DNA from: Dipteris shenzhenensis
Lineage: Eukaryota > Polypodiophyta > Polypodiopsida > Gleicheniales
Strand: one strand, 5' to 3'
NCBI GenBank assembly: GCA_047967505.1
Contig: CM106540.1
DNA length: 64,000 bases
Positions within the stretch are counted from its first letter, which is position 1. Every line of letters begins with the position of its first letter. A program made the position numbers and the translations under genes. The notes beneath the pieces were generated by a model, which was not told the origin of the DNA, did not search any database, and saw nothing but the letters and a program-made list of their open reading frames with translations. Shown here piece after piece: positions 10,706 to 23,099 of this stretch.

Positions 10706-10853
10706 CATGGCAGGGTGTTTGTGCCCTTCATTGCCGATGCATTGAATTGTGAATATTTGCATGGCAGGCCGTTTGTGGCCTTCATTGCCGATGCATTGAA
10801 TCGTGAATATGTGCATGGCAGGCCGTCTGTGGCCTTCGTTGCCCATGCATTGA
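10706..10853. repeat. 54-bp minisatellite, nearly three copies
   Basis: Units begin CATGGCAGG at 10706, 10760 and 10814. Each contains TTCATTGCCGATGCATTGA with few differences, and the third is partial. Because 54 is divisible by 3, both strands show repeated peptide frames that are not evidence of a gene. Confidence 0.9.
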
Positions 10854-12145
10854 CTCCTCTCAATTGCATGCCGACGGCCGTCCTAGTGTGTGGCGCACAG
10901 TGGCTCGGCTGCCCGTTGCGTCTACGTGTCAGTGGCGAAACCGGCATGTCTGCTTGCATCGTCAGAGACATGGGGTACCCCCACCTCCCAAGACTCTTGT
11001 TGGTGAAGGGTGCCACACACAATGGCGCGCCTAAGGAGACACTCCTCTGACTTCCAGACCCGCCTAGATCTTGATTCAAAATGGCGGTCTTATTTTGAAA
11101 CTTAAAGCCCAAAAAACTTTTTAGGCCTTCTCTCATCTGGAGCAAGCTTCGGCTAACCGCATGTCAGGTGGTCAAAGAGTCCACTGTCTGCACGTCTGGC
11201 TGGGTGGCTACCTTCTTAGAGAGCATTCCCGCGCACCGCCAGTCGAGCAGAAATGCTTCTCTCTGGCAAAACTTTGGAAAGCTTACCTTGTTCCCACTGG
11301 CTGCCCCGGAAATCAAGGCGCCACAAAGTAGCATTGCAGCGCCCCGGGGGAGACGGGAAATGAGGCTCCCTTTGGGCATTTCGGGGCCAGCTCCCTTGCA
11401 TCCAGTAGGATTTCGAGGTCACCTCTCATACATTGCTGTTGCAAGGACGATTGTCAGAGATATTTCCTTACGGTAGAGCAAATCCATCGTGGGAACTGTC
11501 GTTGGAAAATGCTCAGAAATGCTGAGACGATGGGCGTTGAGCCAGCGGGGGCGATAGGCGGGAATGCTCTCTTAGAGCGCCTCCCCACGTTCAGGCTAGT
11601 GGGGATGGCTGGGCATCTCAATGGCCAAAGCTCACTCAGCATTTTTGCATTCCTGCGGTTAAATGCCAGGGCTTGCAGTGTAAATGCCAGGGCTCTACTC
11701 TATCACCATTCGTGCTATTTTTTCATTCGCAGACAGGTGAGCCAGAATGTTGAAAAACCAGAACTCTAGCCTGGCGTTGGAATGCTGGACTAGCAGGGAT
11801 AGCAGTCCATGGGAACAGTGCATTTCGTTCTTGCTGCTGCTCACTCAGAGCTGCTAGCCCTCGTGGGCTTATGTGGCTGTGTCGCTTATGTTGCCGTGCT
11901 CCACTGCGTAGGTGTCTGTCTACACTGCTTGCTCCCGAGCCCCTTGCGCAGTCTGATCTACTGCAGTCTGCTCAGACCCCGTCTTCCGTGCGGACATCTA
12001 CTCTCAGGATCTGCATGCGTAGCCACATGTACGTCTTTGCTCATCTCTGCGTGCTGTCACAGCTGTAGCTCTCTGCTCTTTGCAGCCGTGCCCCTGCCAG
12101 CCACCTTCAGCCTGTCAGAGGTAGCTGTAGTTGATTGGCCCTGCA
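10854..12145. other. Unassigned GC-richer DNA
   Basis: No recognised gene. Composition resembles the retroelement LTR-like regions elsewhere in the window, but no terminal repeats or primer-binding site are visible. Confidence 0.3.
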
Positions 12146-12215
12146 TCTGCCCTCCACTCCACCTCTCTGCCCTCCACTCCACCTCTCTGCCCTCCACTCC
12201 ACCTCCTCCACTCCA
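12146..12215. repeat. 20-bp tandem repeat
   Basis: Three-plus copies of a unit with TCTGCCCTCCACTCCACC. This is a short pyrimidine-rich minisatellite. Confidence 0.9.
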
Positions 12216-13116
12216 CTACCACGTGGCAAGGCACCACAGCTCTCCCTCCATTCCACCTCCTGCCACATGGAGTCCTTTGCTGAGAAGAGGACTGCCCTTT
12301 GAGTGCCACGTGGCAACCTTTAAAACAAGCAGTAAGATACAATAGCCCACCCAATGGGGTGGAATTGAAGGAGTTAAATGTACTATCAAAGACCACCAAA
12401 AATTTGAACATTAAGAGAGGAAGACCCAGCTAATAATGTTGTGAAGTGTGTGTGCACGTGCGCGCAGTGAGGGCGACTAAGAGGTGGTCAGCTTGTGGTC
12501 TGACCGAGGGAGCGGCAGAGGGGACGTGCGCAGGTGACCTGAAGAACATGCGTATGGGTTGGTTGAGGGGGGGGTGTAAGAAAATGCACGTGTCTTGATG
12601 GCTTGCGTGTAATCAAGACTATGCAAGAGGAAATGCAGGAAAAGCCAAAGGAGTGGATGAATACATTATACAGATAGCCACTGCTTGGGATAACCAAACT
12701 CTTTCACTGCCTTTGCCACGAAAACTTAGGATAAACAGGTGGTCATATTTTTGTTCTAAATTATGGTGCTAAATTTAAATAACTCACTTGTTCCCCTCTC
12801 TCTAGGGAGCAAATATTTCAGACTCAGATAATTAACTGCATCTGTTTATTCTCCTATGATGAAAGTTACATCGCATCGACCTTTTCTATTCCATGTATAT
12901 TGCCTCGTAAGATAGCTCAGGGCTATAGGGGATAGGAGCAGACTATAAATATATTTATAAATGCACTTTGAAAGGATGAATGCAGTAGTCGTGTCAAACA
13001 ATCTCCCGGCTTTCAATCCTGAATTTGACCTTGACCATTGCACGTGCTCCAATTTGTTCACCCAAAACAAACTATTCTAAGCGCTATTGAGAACCAAAAA
13101 TCGAGAGCCAATCTCC
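12216..13116. other. Unassigned DNA
   Basis: Contains a short GTGTGTGTGCACGTGCGCGC run near 12450 and a G8 run near 12570. No gene is supported. Confidence 0.3.
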
Positions 13117-13923
13117 CTGCATGCCCACATAATTTACCTTTGATCTCATAAGAAGGGGCCTCAATACCAGATTCCAGGTTGGCACATGCCTTTCGCTGCT
13201 CAGGCACGAACTCAAGCTTTCCACATGGTTCAATTTTTTCCTTTGGTGCTTGTCAACCTTGTCCACCTCTCTCAAACACAGGAAAGCTTCTGCATTTTCC
13301 AACATATAGATGCCTCATCCCCCCTGCCAGCACTTGCATGGATGTTTTGCTGGGAGCACCAAACTCTGATGTCATTTGGACAATCTGCTACAGCATCTCG
13401 ATGCTTGCTCAGCTTCTCCAACTTTTGCAGGCACTGCCTAGAGCTATCATTCCTTGAGAATTTCTCAAAGCCGTGCCCTGCCATATTCTTTTTCCATCAA
13501 TTTGAAATACTCTTCCCTTTGTATAGCAGGCTGGTAGGGCTGCATGCCCACATGGTTTATCTTTGATCTCATAAGGGGGTCTCAACACCAAATTTTAGGT
13601 TGGCGCATACTGTCCTATGCTCGTGCGTGAAATCAAGCTTTCCATGTCTTTCTTTTGTGGTACTTATCAACCTTGTTCACCTCTTTCAAACACAGGAAAG
13701 CTTCAGCATTTCCCACATATATTTGCCTCGTCCCCCTTGCCAGCACTTGCATAGATGTTAGCATGTGTGTAAAGCAATGCCTCTGATATCATTTGGATAA
13801 GCCACTAAAAGCTCTCGATGCTTGTTCAGCTTCTCTGTAGCTTTTGCAGGCCAGAGCTGTCATTCCTAGTCCCACAAAATAGCTGTCAATGCCTCACCAC
13901 CTTTGTATAGCAGGTTGCTATGG
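13117..13923. repeat. Ancient 423-bp tandem duplication
   Basis: Unit A (13117-13539) and unit B (13540-13923) share long blocks in the same order, including GCATGCCCACAT, TTTGATCTCATAAG, TCAAACACAGGAAAGCTTC and CCAGCACTTGCAT. They have diverged by many substitutions and indels. A third CTGCATGC starts at about 13924, so the repeat junctions all carry this word. Minus-strand frames of 60-73 codons occur in unit A, but unit B does not keep them open. It could be a duplicated exon or a repeat-family unit. Confidence 0.75.
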
Positions 13924-16900
13924 CTGCATGCAGAAGTGAATGTAATAGCTAGCAGCTTCATACCCAGTTTCTTGCATGTCCTCAATTACTCCACAACACG
14001 GAGTTACCCATAGTGCACCTACAAGACTATCAAAGTGTTGCAGACAAAAAAACCTCTTCCGAATCCCGATTATGGCTCCCATGTTCTAACCAGCTTTCAA
14101 GAGAAAAATAAGACACACTTGAGAATTGCATCTGTCCAGTGCTTTACTCAGGTCCATGTTCAGCAGATAATATCTCCAACTAACAGCTTCTCGAGATTTC
14201 CTGTGCATCTAAAAGCAAGAACAACGGACATACACGATAAACAAGCGTCGATCTCTTCCTAATCCCTTTTATGCAATCTAATCATGTATTTCTCAGCGCT
14301 TGCCTCCCATGCTGCACCAAACTTTCAAGACAAACAAATCTACCAGCATCTGGAGAGAAGTGCTCCAGTTATGTATAAACATTTCAACCAGGTCCATGTT
14401 TCGCACAAGTTTCATGTTCACCATAACCCGCAATAACTGTCATGCTAGGTGTTCACACTATCCTTTTAAGGTTCTCGTACAAGTTCAGAGCATGCTGCGC
14501 TGGCCCGCAATGGGTCACATCCCAATATGAAAGAGCCATTACTGCTCAATGTCAAAAACCTCCTGACGGACGCATTCCCACACTGATAAAGACGATTTCA
14601 GGCGCAGTACATAGATGGCTAGTACAATTCAGTTGGACCAAGGTTTTAACAGACATGCCCAAAGGCTCCAGATTTCAGGCAATGATACCCAAAGTACTTC
14701 ATCTTGAAAACAGGAGCCTTTGGGTCTGTCTCTTAAAACTCAACATACCTTGTCAGACACAAGAATTAAAAATGTACTTAAAGGCCTTGATGTGCCAGCT
14801 TCAGCTTCCTTAACTTGTTTTTAACGTTTGAGAGCGATCGGCGACCGTCGACGTATTTCTGCCCTCAGCTTGAGCTCCCAATAAAAGAGAGGATCGGATG
14901 GAGGATTCTAGCGTAGTTGACTATTTGCCCTGACCACCTATGGCTATTCGAATAAAGGAACCAACAAAGAGTTTCTTGTTCTTAGGGTCAAGTCACAAGT
15001 GTGCAGGTTCAGTGTTGGAATAGCTCTGAGAATTTTACCGCCAAATTCAAAATTGTCATGTCGGAATGAAGAAATTGTCGGAAAGAGACGTAATAAAGTC
15101 GGTTAACAACTTAAGCCCTAAACCCCAATTTAGAAGATTTAAATTGTGAGTTTAATGATGTTTTAAAACTAAGACACTCAGAATGTCCTAGGAGTTTTTG
15201 CGACGGCCATGAGATCGAAAGTAAAGTGCCACGATACCATGTTGGTTGCAGCCTAAGTGGACAATATGCATAGCCCGAGCTTTCGATGGGGTGTCCAAAC
15301 ATCGTGAGGTAACACTAGACCGTTGGGTTGTCTTGATCTTAAATGTGATCACGCCCAACACAGATTAGGATAGCTTGTTCTAGTTCATGCAGCATGGGCC
15401 ACTTGGATCCAACATATGAACGGGATGTCAAGCACAGACCGTCTTTCAAAAAGGCCGATCATGATGGAACGTGTTGTTGTCTTCAGAGTTATAGAGATAT
15501 TGGTGATGCTTAGCCATGAAATGGCATCTAGTTCATAGTTGACCACGTATTTTTGTCTTCTTTTATATCCTTTTGCTGCTATGGAGCATGTAATGATAAA
15601 TTCATGCGATTGTATCAGTTGCATCTTTTACATTCATTTATTAATTGAAACCAATGTCCTATAGTTTTATTTTGTTATGGAGCACATAATTGATAATTTG
15701 GAATACAATCTCAATTTTATGCTTTTAGCATTTTTTTAAAAGGAGGTAGGAAAATAATTGGGAAAATTTTAGAGATAAGAAGTGACATAAGGTCCATCGG
15801 ACTTGATCCTCCCTTTAAATATTAGGGCAGTGCTGTTACTATTCCTAACGAACAAAGATTAATGCTTTTTAGAAATTGAAGCCCAACAAATACATGAATA
15901 ATGGATTGCTCACATTAGCTTTTTTTTTCTCTCTATGATGACATGGAAGTAATCATCATGATCATATGAATGTTGGCATTGTCGTCCTTTGATTTTTCAT
16001 TCGCCATGGTCATTTCTTTCTATTTCCTAGCTCTCGCTCACCATCAAGAACGTGCATGGTAAAATCATAAGTTAATAGGATTTAAGTCTGAATGTGTTAA
16101 CTCTACATAGGCAATTGATGAATTTTTTAAAAGCAAAAATAATGAAAATTCGAAAGTTTAAAAAGTGAGAAAAACAAAAAATTTATAAAATGTGAACGTT
16201 GTAAAACAAAGCAAATCCCATGTGATGTATGGGAAGAGTTGGCACACACTCCTTCCGATTATTTATAACATGAGAGAATGTGCCCCTCTCTTGTCAACTC
16301 TACTTTTCAGCTTTTCTTTTTGCTCAACTTCTTGTTTTGCTTTAATTAGTTTGAGACTCGAAAGCCCACCTATATGGTTTGCTTGTATGCTCCTTTCGTT
16401 GATAGCGATTGTGTTTGAATGAATGGCTATAGAGCAATAGAAAGACATTGTTAGTGAATGAGTTCAATTACTGACAAGGTAAAATACTGGTTTCATAAAA
16501 ACATAAAATTTATGAAAGCATGTAATTCTTATTTGTGATTTTTATCTATTACCTACTAACCACTGACAAGGATAAAAAAAGCAAGGACACGTGGTAGCTT
16601 GGAAGAGAAGAGCTTGCCCTGGAGCTGACTCAAATGCATAGAACTTTGTGACTTGTGTTTGTAGCATTACCCCCTGCAACTTACCTCAATCCTCAGCTGA
16701 TGTGACCAAACTCTTAAGTGTCTAAAACATCTCCAAATCCCTGGCGAGTCACTGCCTTCTACTCCCTTCGCTACTACTGCTACTCACTACGAACGACCTC
16801 ACGTACCCCTCCTCATTTAAGCCTAGCCCATGGCCTTTTGCTCCCCACCTCCGTTCCAAGTGCCTCGCTGTTGATGAGGGCTCCTACTATCTCAGTATGT

Positions 16901-17219
16901 CCACCCCGTCTGTCCACCTCGTCGCCTTGCACCTCTTGACTTCTGCACTGCTTCCTAGTCCCCTCAGTGATCACTGCAGCTCCGAATGACCTGCTGCACT
17001 GCTGCTCCGAATGACCTACTGCAGACTACCCAGAATGATCAACGCAGACTCGCTTCTCCTAAAACTGTCGCCACACGTGCTATTTCAATGGCTGCCGGTC
17101 TTTATTGTGCCTTTACACACGTCCTGCCTCTCGAAGATCATCAGTTCACGACTTTGAGGTGCTATAAACATATCGTCACACACGTAATCGATTTTTTCTT
17201 GCTTTGGTTACTAGTATAC
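13924..17219. other. Unassigned DNA, AT-rich from about 15600
   Basis: No recognised gene or element. A minus-strand segment near 14750-14820 ends in a plausible splice donor (AAG followed by GTATGT at about 14747), which may be a stray exon, but no family match is seen. The stretch 15600-16600 is AT-rich and featureless. Confidence 0.3.
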
Positions 17220-18000
17220 TTAGTTAACCCCCCCCCCCCCCCCCCGTTCTCCTTCATTTACTCTTTTCGCTAAGTATCAACTTTTGTCCCTCCCCACACC
17301 CCCGACTAAGTATATATATTCCTTAGCATAGATATTCATTAAATTTTCTTTTTCCCCCCCATCTCTAAATTATATTTATTCTTGTTTCCCCCTCTCTAAA
17401 TATATATATATATTTTTTGTAATAACCCCCTCTAATTATATGTATATATTTCGCTCCCCAACCCCCTCTCTAATAACCACCTTTTTTACCCCCTCCTTTG
17501 CACTCAATCTTTTTTCCCCCCTCTCTCCCTCTCTTCTTTCTCCCCTCTAAATTCCCATTAGCTTTATCATTATGTTACACACAACCCTCTTATCACTCCT
17601 CTAATTCACTCTTTTTTTACATGGGTTTCCTCCCCTTGTTATTTAATTTCTTTTCCTTCTTTCCATACGAATTAATCCCCAAACTTTTTTAATTTTTCAT
17701 TACTTGTTATAATAAACGTCTTTAAATTGATTTCCCCCTCTTTTTTTACTCGTACTCCCTCTCGCCCTTCCCCTTCTTTATCTACAGTCTCCCCCTCTCC
17801 CCTTCACGTCCCCTTTAAATTGCCTTTATCCTAACCTACCTTTTCGTCTATAATCTTTTTTCCCCCCCTTTGTTGTGTTTTGTTTATAACTAAAATATTT
17901 CCTATACCATTCCTCCCCTAAATATGCAACCTAACCCTTTACTTGATTTACTCCACCAGATCCACACTCGAATATAACCATCCTTTTACACTTGGGTTCT
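17220..18000 (+). repeat. Pyrimidine-rich block with a C19 run
   Basis: About 780 bases strongly biased to C and T on the plus strand (CCCCCTCTCTAAAT, TTTTTCCCCCC). A run of 19 C lies at 17228-17246 and several TATATA runs occur. No gene. The bias is mirrored by a purine-rich block at 18885-19560. Confidence 0.8.
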
Positions 18001-18302
18001 TTTTATATGTTATGCTGGTTAAAGTTTTGGCTAAGTTTCTAATTTACTGTGACCCCAATAACAAGGGAGGAGTGTCTATGACAGCTATCTTCCCAACTTA
18101 AGTTAACATGGTTCTCATCATGTTTACTTGTTGGATGGTGGCAAGTATGCAAATTCTCCTCTTCAGTAAGTAAGATGCTTGTCAAGATTGCACTGGCATT
18201 ATAATCTTTTACACTTTGTATGAACAACCATGTAATAAATACTTTTTTATCTGCCCTTATCTGAGCTTCGTGTGCCGTGTTGTTAAAAGGTTTTTTATTT
18301 TA

Positions 18303-18303
18303 A

Positions 18304-18334
<31 letters not shown>

Positions 18335-18388
18335 TATACACACACACATGCATGCGCATGCACACACACACGTACATGCATGCACGCT
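18303..18388. repeat. (CA)n microsatellite with ATGCATGCGC tail
   Basis: (CA)14 at 18303-18331 is followed by CATGCATGCGCATGCACACA words to about 18388. This alternating purine-pyrimidine tract is prone to Z-DNA. Confidence 0.9.
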
Positions 18389-18461
18389 TGCAGAGTTTGC
18401 CATGACCTTTCTCCAGGTCAATTCCATTTTTCACATAGTGACATTCCTCCACAAAGTTTAG

Positions 18462-18887
18462 GCCTTACCCCAGTGGAGATTACCAAGACTAGCACTAGAG
18501 TCAACCGGGCGGCTAATAGAGATCAATGTTGATACAACATGGTATGCACTCGTGTCCAAATGGTTTGATAGTCATGGCGTTCACATGGATAGATCTCCCC
18601 ACTTTCAGCACAACATGGATGCACCGCTTGAGTGGATCCAACAAGATGAGATGAACCGTATCATACACTTGGACCTCCTCTAGCTCCATACGTCTCAAGC
18701 TTGGGGCAGAGACCAAGAACTCCCCACCAAGATCCAGTTCTATCATGACCACTTCTTAAAGGTCTTGGAGTATGGTCTTGTCATCAAACCTCATTATGTT
18801 AAGGATAGGAAAGTCTCACATGCACTGAGGATCAGATCGAGAAAACATGGCAGCGGCGGGTTTTTTTGGGGGGAGATAAGGATGTAG
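18462..18887 (+). pseudogene. Broken reading frame of unknown origin
   Basis: A plus frame of about 140 codons with one internal stop (TAG near 18678) has a coding-like composition: a Trp-rich part with DTTWYALVSKWFDSHG, then an acidic, His-rich part with PLEWIQQDEMNR, then a basic end. No family is recognised. It sits between the CA microsatellite and the purine-rich block, so any source gene or transposon is incomplete. A chance frame cannot be excluded. Confidence 0.3.
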
Positions 18888-19490
18888 AGTAAAAAATAGA
18901 AAAAACTGATAAAATTAGAACATAGAAAATTTGTAAGAAAATTAAATTGAAAATTAGTAGGAATTTTATAGAAAAAGAAAAAAAGCAATTGATAAAGGAT
19001 AAAAAGGAAAAAGGAAAAAGAAAGAGAAAAAGAAAGAAAGGAAAAAATTGAGGTAGGTAAATTTTTTTGAAAAGATAGATTTAATTATTAAGAAAAATTG
19101 GAGATAAAGTGTTAGCAAGAGGGAAAATAAATAAGTAATTAGGGAAAACAAAGAGACGTAGGGAAAATAAAGGATTAGTGGTTTAATTAAAGGGCAATGG
19201 AAAAAGGATTTAGGAGCAGTTTTAGTTAAAGGGGTAGATTAAATCAAGGGGGTTCGAACTTAACAAGAAAAATATTGGGAAAAAAATAGGAAGGGGGATA
19301 ATTAGGAAAATAAGAAACTATGAAAAAATTAGGAAAGAGAAGAAACAAATAGGAAATTTAGGAAAAAAAATAGAAAACATCATAAAATAAATAGAGAGAA
19401 AAATTAGAGAAAATAATTAGAAAAAATTATGAAATAATTAAAAGGAAATTCAAAGAAGATACAAAGAGAAATTAAGGAGACATTTAAAAA

Positions 19491-19493
<3 letters not shown>
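18888..19493 (+). repeat. Purine-rich block (A/G) on the plus strand
   Basis: About 600 bases of GGAAAAAG, GAAAGAGAAA and AGGGGG words with few pyrimidines other than T in AATTAG contexts. It is compositionally the mirror of 17220-18000, although I see no long exact base pairing between the two. Confidence 0.75.
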
Positions 19494-19537
<44 letters not shown>

Positions 19538-19618
19538 AGGGGGTCAAGATCTAACAAAAAGAGTGGAAATTGTATGAAGAGAGTGTGTGTGAGTGTGTGT
19601 GTGTGTGTGTGTGTGCAC

Positions 19619-19673
<55 letters not shown>

Positions 19674-19708
19674 AGCATGGGGCCAGGGTCTATATATAAA
19701 AGAGAGGA

Positions 19709-19746
<38 letters not shown>
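19494..19746 (+). repeat. Compound (GA)n/(GT)n microsatellite cluster
   Basis: (GA)21 at 19494-19535, (GT)n at 19583-19614, (GA)25 at 19621-19670 and (GT)18 at 19711-19746 lie within 250 bases. All have purine or G on the plus strand. The 122-codon frame across it (CVCVCV, RERERE) is an artefact. Confidence 0.95.
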
Positions 19747-19747
<1 letters not shown>

Positions 19748-21296
19748 GCCTACTGACTCTATTTCTATTTTTTACCTACCCCTCCATTCCATTTCCACTT
19801 TTCTTATTAAAATCAGATGAGACAATGCACAAAGCTCCCTTCTTTTCGCATTCCTTGACCATATTACCACGTCCTAGAAAACATGAACTTTTCAAGTGTC
19901 CATTGTCACTTTTCATTCCGATACAATCTATTTTTTAGAAACATAATCACCATTTGAGGGGGATGTGAGAGGTTCCCTTCCTTTTCTCCCCCCCCCCCCC
20001 AAAAAAAGAGGGTTATATTATGTTATCAGAAAGGATATATACAAATGTGCGCTATCAACAAAAAGGCTTTCTGTGATAGGCAGCAAACAAACTATCACCA
20101 CAAAAAACCCCTTCCTATTTGTGCCAACCTTAGTCCTTATCATTCAATGTTGGAGGGAACTTTAAACAAAGCTTTGATTGTCTATTGCAAGATTAAGGTA
20201 GTTTTTCATAGCTGTTATCATAAATATACATGATGGTTGGATCTCATGTATCCCATCCTCTAAAACTTATGATGATAAGTTATAGAGCAAGCCCATGCCA
20301 AGCAATTCGATTGAGAGTATGTAAAAAGTAATTACTAGACGTTATATGCCACTACCAAGTCGATGTATATTTCATAAAAGCCAGGCCATGCAAAATATGA
20401 GCATATGTAGGTGATGCGAAATTTGAATATATGTACGTCCTTTTAATTGAACATTCGTGTGTATTCAAACTGCACTTTTATGACCGGAATCATCAAAGAT
20501 GCATCTCTGATTTGTAAAAATACTTGCATATGAACCCATCACCCTACTGTTAGTGTATAAGGAGCATTATAACGCTAGTAAAACTGAATGAGATGTAAGT
20601 GGGGTCGTCATGTAGTGTTACTTCATGGAAAAATACCTCCATGGGACGTCAATTAGTTCATGATAAGGCTCTAAAGAGGGTGGGGGTGACCGACCACTAC
20701 ACAATTGCAGTCATGTGAATAGCCTACCTTGAGTGAATTCTTGAATACTATGCAGCTTCACAAGATGAAGGCTGGCTACTTAATGCTATAAATTCAACAA
20801 ACCTTGAAATCTAGTTGAGAAGGCAGCTGAGCACATGAGCAACGTCTCTAGCTACGTAAGCTCACAAAGGCAGCTTACGTACATTGTGCTAGTGCGAAAG
20901 GTGGTTTAGCATATAATCCATGCCTCAAGCCCATGTATGCTCATGGAAGCAACTCCCTGAAGTTATGCTAGTGTTGAAGCATATCAAGTTTGTGTAAGCC
21001 CATGGTGGTGATGGAAGTAGAGTAATAGCACAACTGTATATGTAGATTTGGAGCTTATGGCCCGACTTCGTAGGGTAATTCATCCGTCCAAATTATTCTA
21101 ATCAACATAGTCAATTTCTCATAATTGGCGCAAGCGTTGTTTGTGGAAATTCGTTTTCCATTTTTGTTATTTCATAGTTTTAAAGCAAAGCTAACCCTTT
21201 TTTTTTGTTAAGCATGAAAAATATAGCTTTGATACAAGCGCATGTATCTGTTGTCTCTATGCCAACATGGACCTAGGTAGCGCAGAATGTGTGTAT
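19747..21296. other. Unassigned DNA
   Basis: A poly-C run at about 19988-20000 precedes A7. No gene or element ends are recognised. Confidence 0.35.
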
Positions 21297-21560
21297 AGAG
21301 TAGCGGCAAAGCTGTGCTTGTACTTGCATAAGGCTAGGAATAATCCCTCTTAGGAATCCAACTTGCATGTTCTACATGCAAGTTCTACATACAATTCCTA
21401 CATGCAAGTCCTACACATTGCATGTTCTACATGCGAGTTCTACATGCAACTCCTACATGCAACATGCAACTTGCAACTCCTACATGCAACTTCTATATGC
21501 AAGTTCTAACATGTAGAGAGATAATGTCTTATAATTCCTACATGCAGAGAGAGAAGCTCT
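21297..21560. repeat. TACATGCAA-type repeat, inverted partner at 25670-25855
   Basis: The tract has many copies of a 10-13-bp word, TCTACATGCAAGT/C, preceded by TTGTACTTGCATAAGGCTAGG and TCTTAGGAATCC. The reverse complement of the same series occurs at 25670-25855. The pair is therefore two copies of one repeat in opposite orientation, about 4.1 kb apart, flanking the retroelement cluster. It probably belongs to the LTR or leader of the copia family whose LTRs lie at 24322 and 25319. Confidence 0.75.
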
Positions 21561-21568
21561 CCAACTTG

Positions 21569-21576
21569 TATAAATA
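21569..21576 (+). promoter_or_regulatory. TATA-box-like site
   Basis: TATAAATA followed by CCCC, in the usual context of plant LTR core promoters, just downstream of the TACATGCAA repeats. It is probably an LTR promoter remnant and not a host gene promoter. Confidence 0.35.
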
Positions 21577-22739
21577 CCCCATAATGGAATGAAGCCCAGA
21601 CTCTTTGGGACATTGTGTTGAGTTCTACTTTGGTATTCCAAACAATTGTCTCAAGTGTCTATGCTTCCTTGCACTCCACATCCAAAAGCATGTCCTAACC
21701 TTGCAACTCCTCCTCCCCTTTCCTCCAACCTTGCAACCCATCCTCTCCCTCTCCTCCTCCTCCCTCCTCCTCCTCCTCCCTCCTCCTCCTCCTCCCTTCT
21801 CCTCTCTCTCCTTTCCCCCTGTGCTCTTACACCTTCTTCCTCTCTTACTCCTATGCTCCCCCTAAACCCTTAGTCTCTCAACCCTTGACCTCCATGATCT
21901 ACGACGGAGACGAGTTCTCCACCATGTACTCTACCATGAACCTTGGATCATCCTTCTAACCCTTAAACCCCTTATGAAACTTGGAACCTCTCCTAAACTC
22001 TGGAACGTCTCTCTGAACCTTGGAACCTCCTTCTAAACCCTGAACCTCCCTCTAACCCTTAAACTCCTCCTAAACCCTTCCAACCCCCAATGAAGGCGAA
22101 AGCCTTCATTACCCCAACCATGATGATGCACGGTCCTTTCACACATGCATGCACTATGTTTGCTTGCCACACTTAAGCCTACGTCTCTCATCGAAATACG
22201 ACTCAAGGTCCTAAGCTACACTTATACTACAAACGACAACACCGAAATATCTATACATGACAAAAACTGCATACTGAGAATACCCTGCTCTTCCTATGGA
22301 AGGCATGGGAAAGAGCGAACATTTGGCATTGTTGTCGAGGACACTAGTGTCTCAAGTAACGAGTAAACATATGCAAGTATGTGTAAAAAGCAAACTAACC
22401 CTAACCTTAACCCTACACCCATTCCTATAAAAACCCACTCCACCCCCTCATTCTTCTTCTTTCACATCCAGCGTCCATCCTCTTCCCCATTCTAAGCCCT
22501 ATGCAAGACCCTCCTCCCTCTCCATCGACCACCACCCCACTCCCATCCTCACACGATGCGTTATTTTGAGCCCTTCTCATAGCGATAACCTAGCTATCCA
22601 CCCACTGTCCATTCACCCTCAACAATCCTGTTACATCAAGAAAGACTTGGAGAGCATTCAGGTTACCATCTCTTCCTCTTTTTAGATTTCCGTCGTCAAA
22701 GTATTCTGTCCATCAAGTTTCCTCCACCCCCATCCCCTA
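21577..22739. other. Unassigned pyrimidine-rich DNA
   Basis: Contains CTCCTCC runs (21745-21800), repeated ACCCTTAAACCC-like words (about 21850-22090) and another TATAAAAACCC near 22426. There is no gene. It may be LTR or leader sequence of lost elements. Confidence 0.3.
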
Positions 22740-23040
22740 AAACTAACCATAACTCTAACCTAGGTTAAGTTAGTAGGAGAGGTTAGGTTAGTAACATAGA
22801 TTAGGTTACTGAACTAGGTTTAATTAGCATTAACTCTCCCTAGTTAGTTAGGCTTACAATTAGGTTAGCATAACCTCGGGTAGAATAGTTACATTTTGGT
22901 TGGGTTAGAGTAACTATCCTTTAATTAGTAGACTAACTGTAGTTAGTTTACCTAAATGCAGCTAGTTAAGTTAGCCACAGTAACTAGATAGTTACACTAA
23001 TTGGACAGTTCGGAGAATAGGCTAGTTAGACTAACTGGAA
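22740..23040. repeat. Degenerate TAGTTAGGTTA minisatellite
   Basis: About 300 bases made almost wholly of TAGTTA, AGGTTA, GTTAG and TAACTA words with irregular spacing. It resembles a strongly decayed telomere-like or minisatellite array, but no exact TTTAGGG series is present. Confidence 0.65.
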
Positions 23041-23099
23041 CCACCCGAGGCCCTGTCATCTTCCGACATTTCTTTTTGCTGGTGCAATGGGATCATCAG

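Noticed and set aside
12115-12411. 98-codon minus gene with Gly/Glu/Trp repeats
   Set aside because: Translation of the 20-bp minisatellite.
17498-17692. Short hydrophobic membrane protein
   Set aside because: Phe/Leu/Pro-rich translation of the pyrimidine-rich block.
19570-19938. 122-codon frame with CVCVCV and RERERE
   Set aside because: Pure translation of GT and GA microsatellites.
21365-21510. CRISPR-like or microRNA-cluster repeats
   Set aside because: Short 10-13-base words with irregular spacing form a minisatellite, and its inverted partner shows it belongs to a dispersed repeat.
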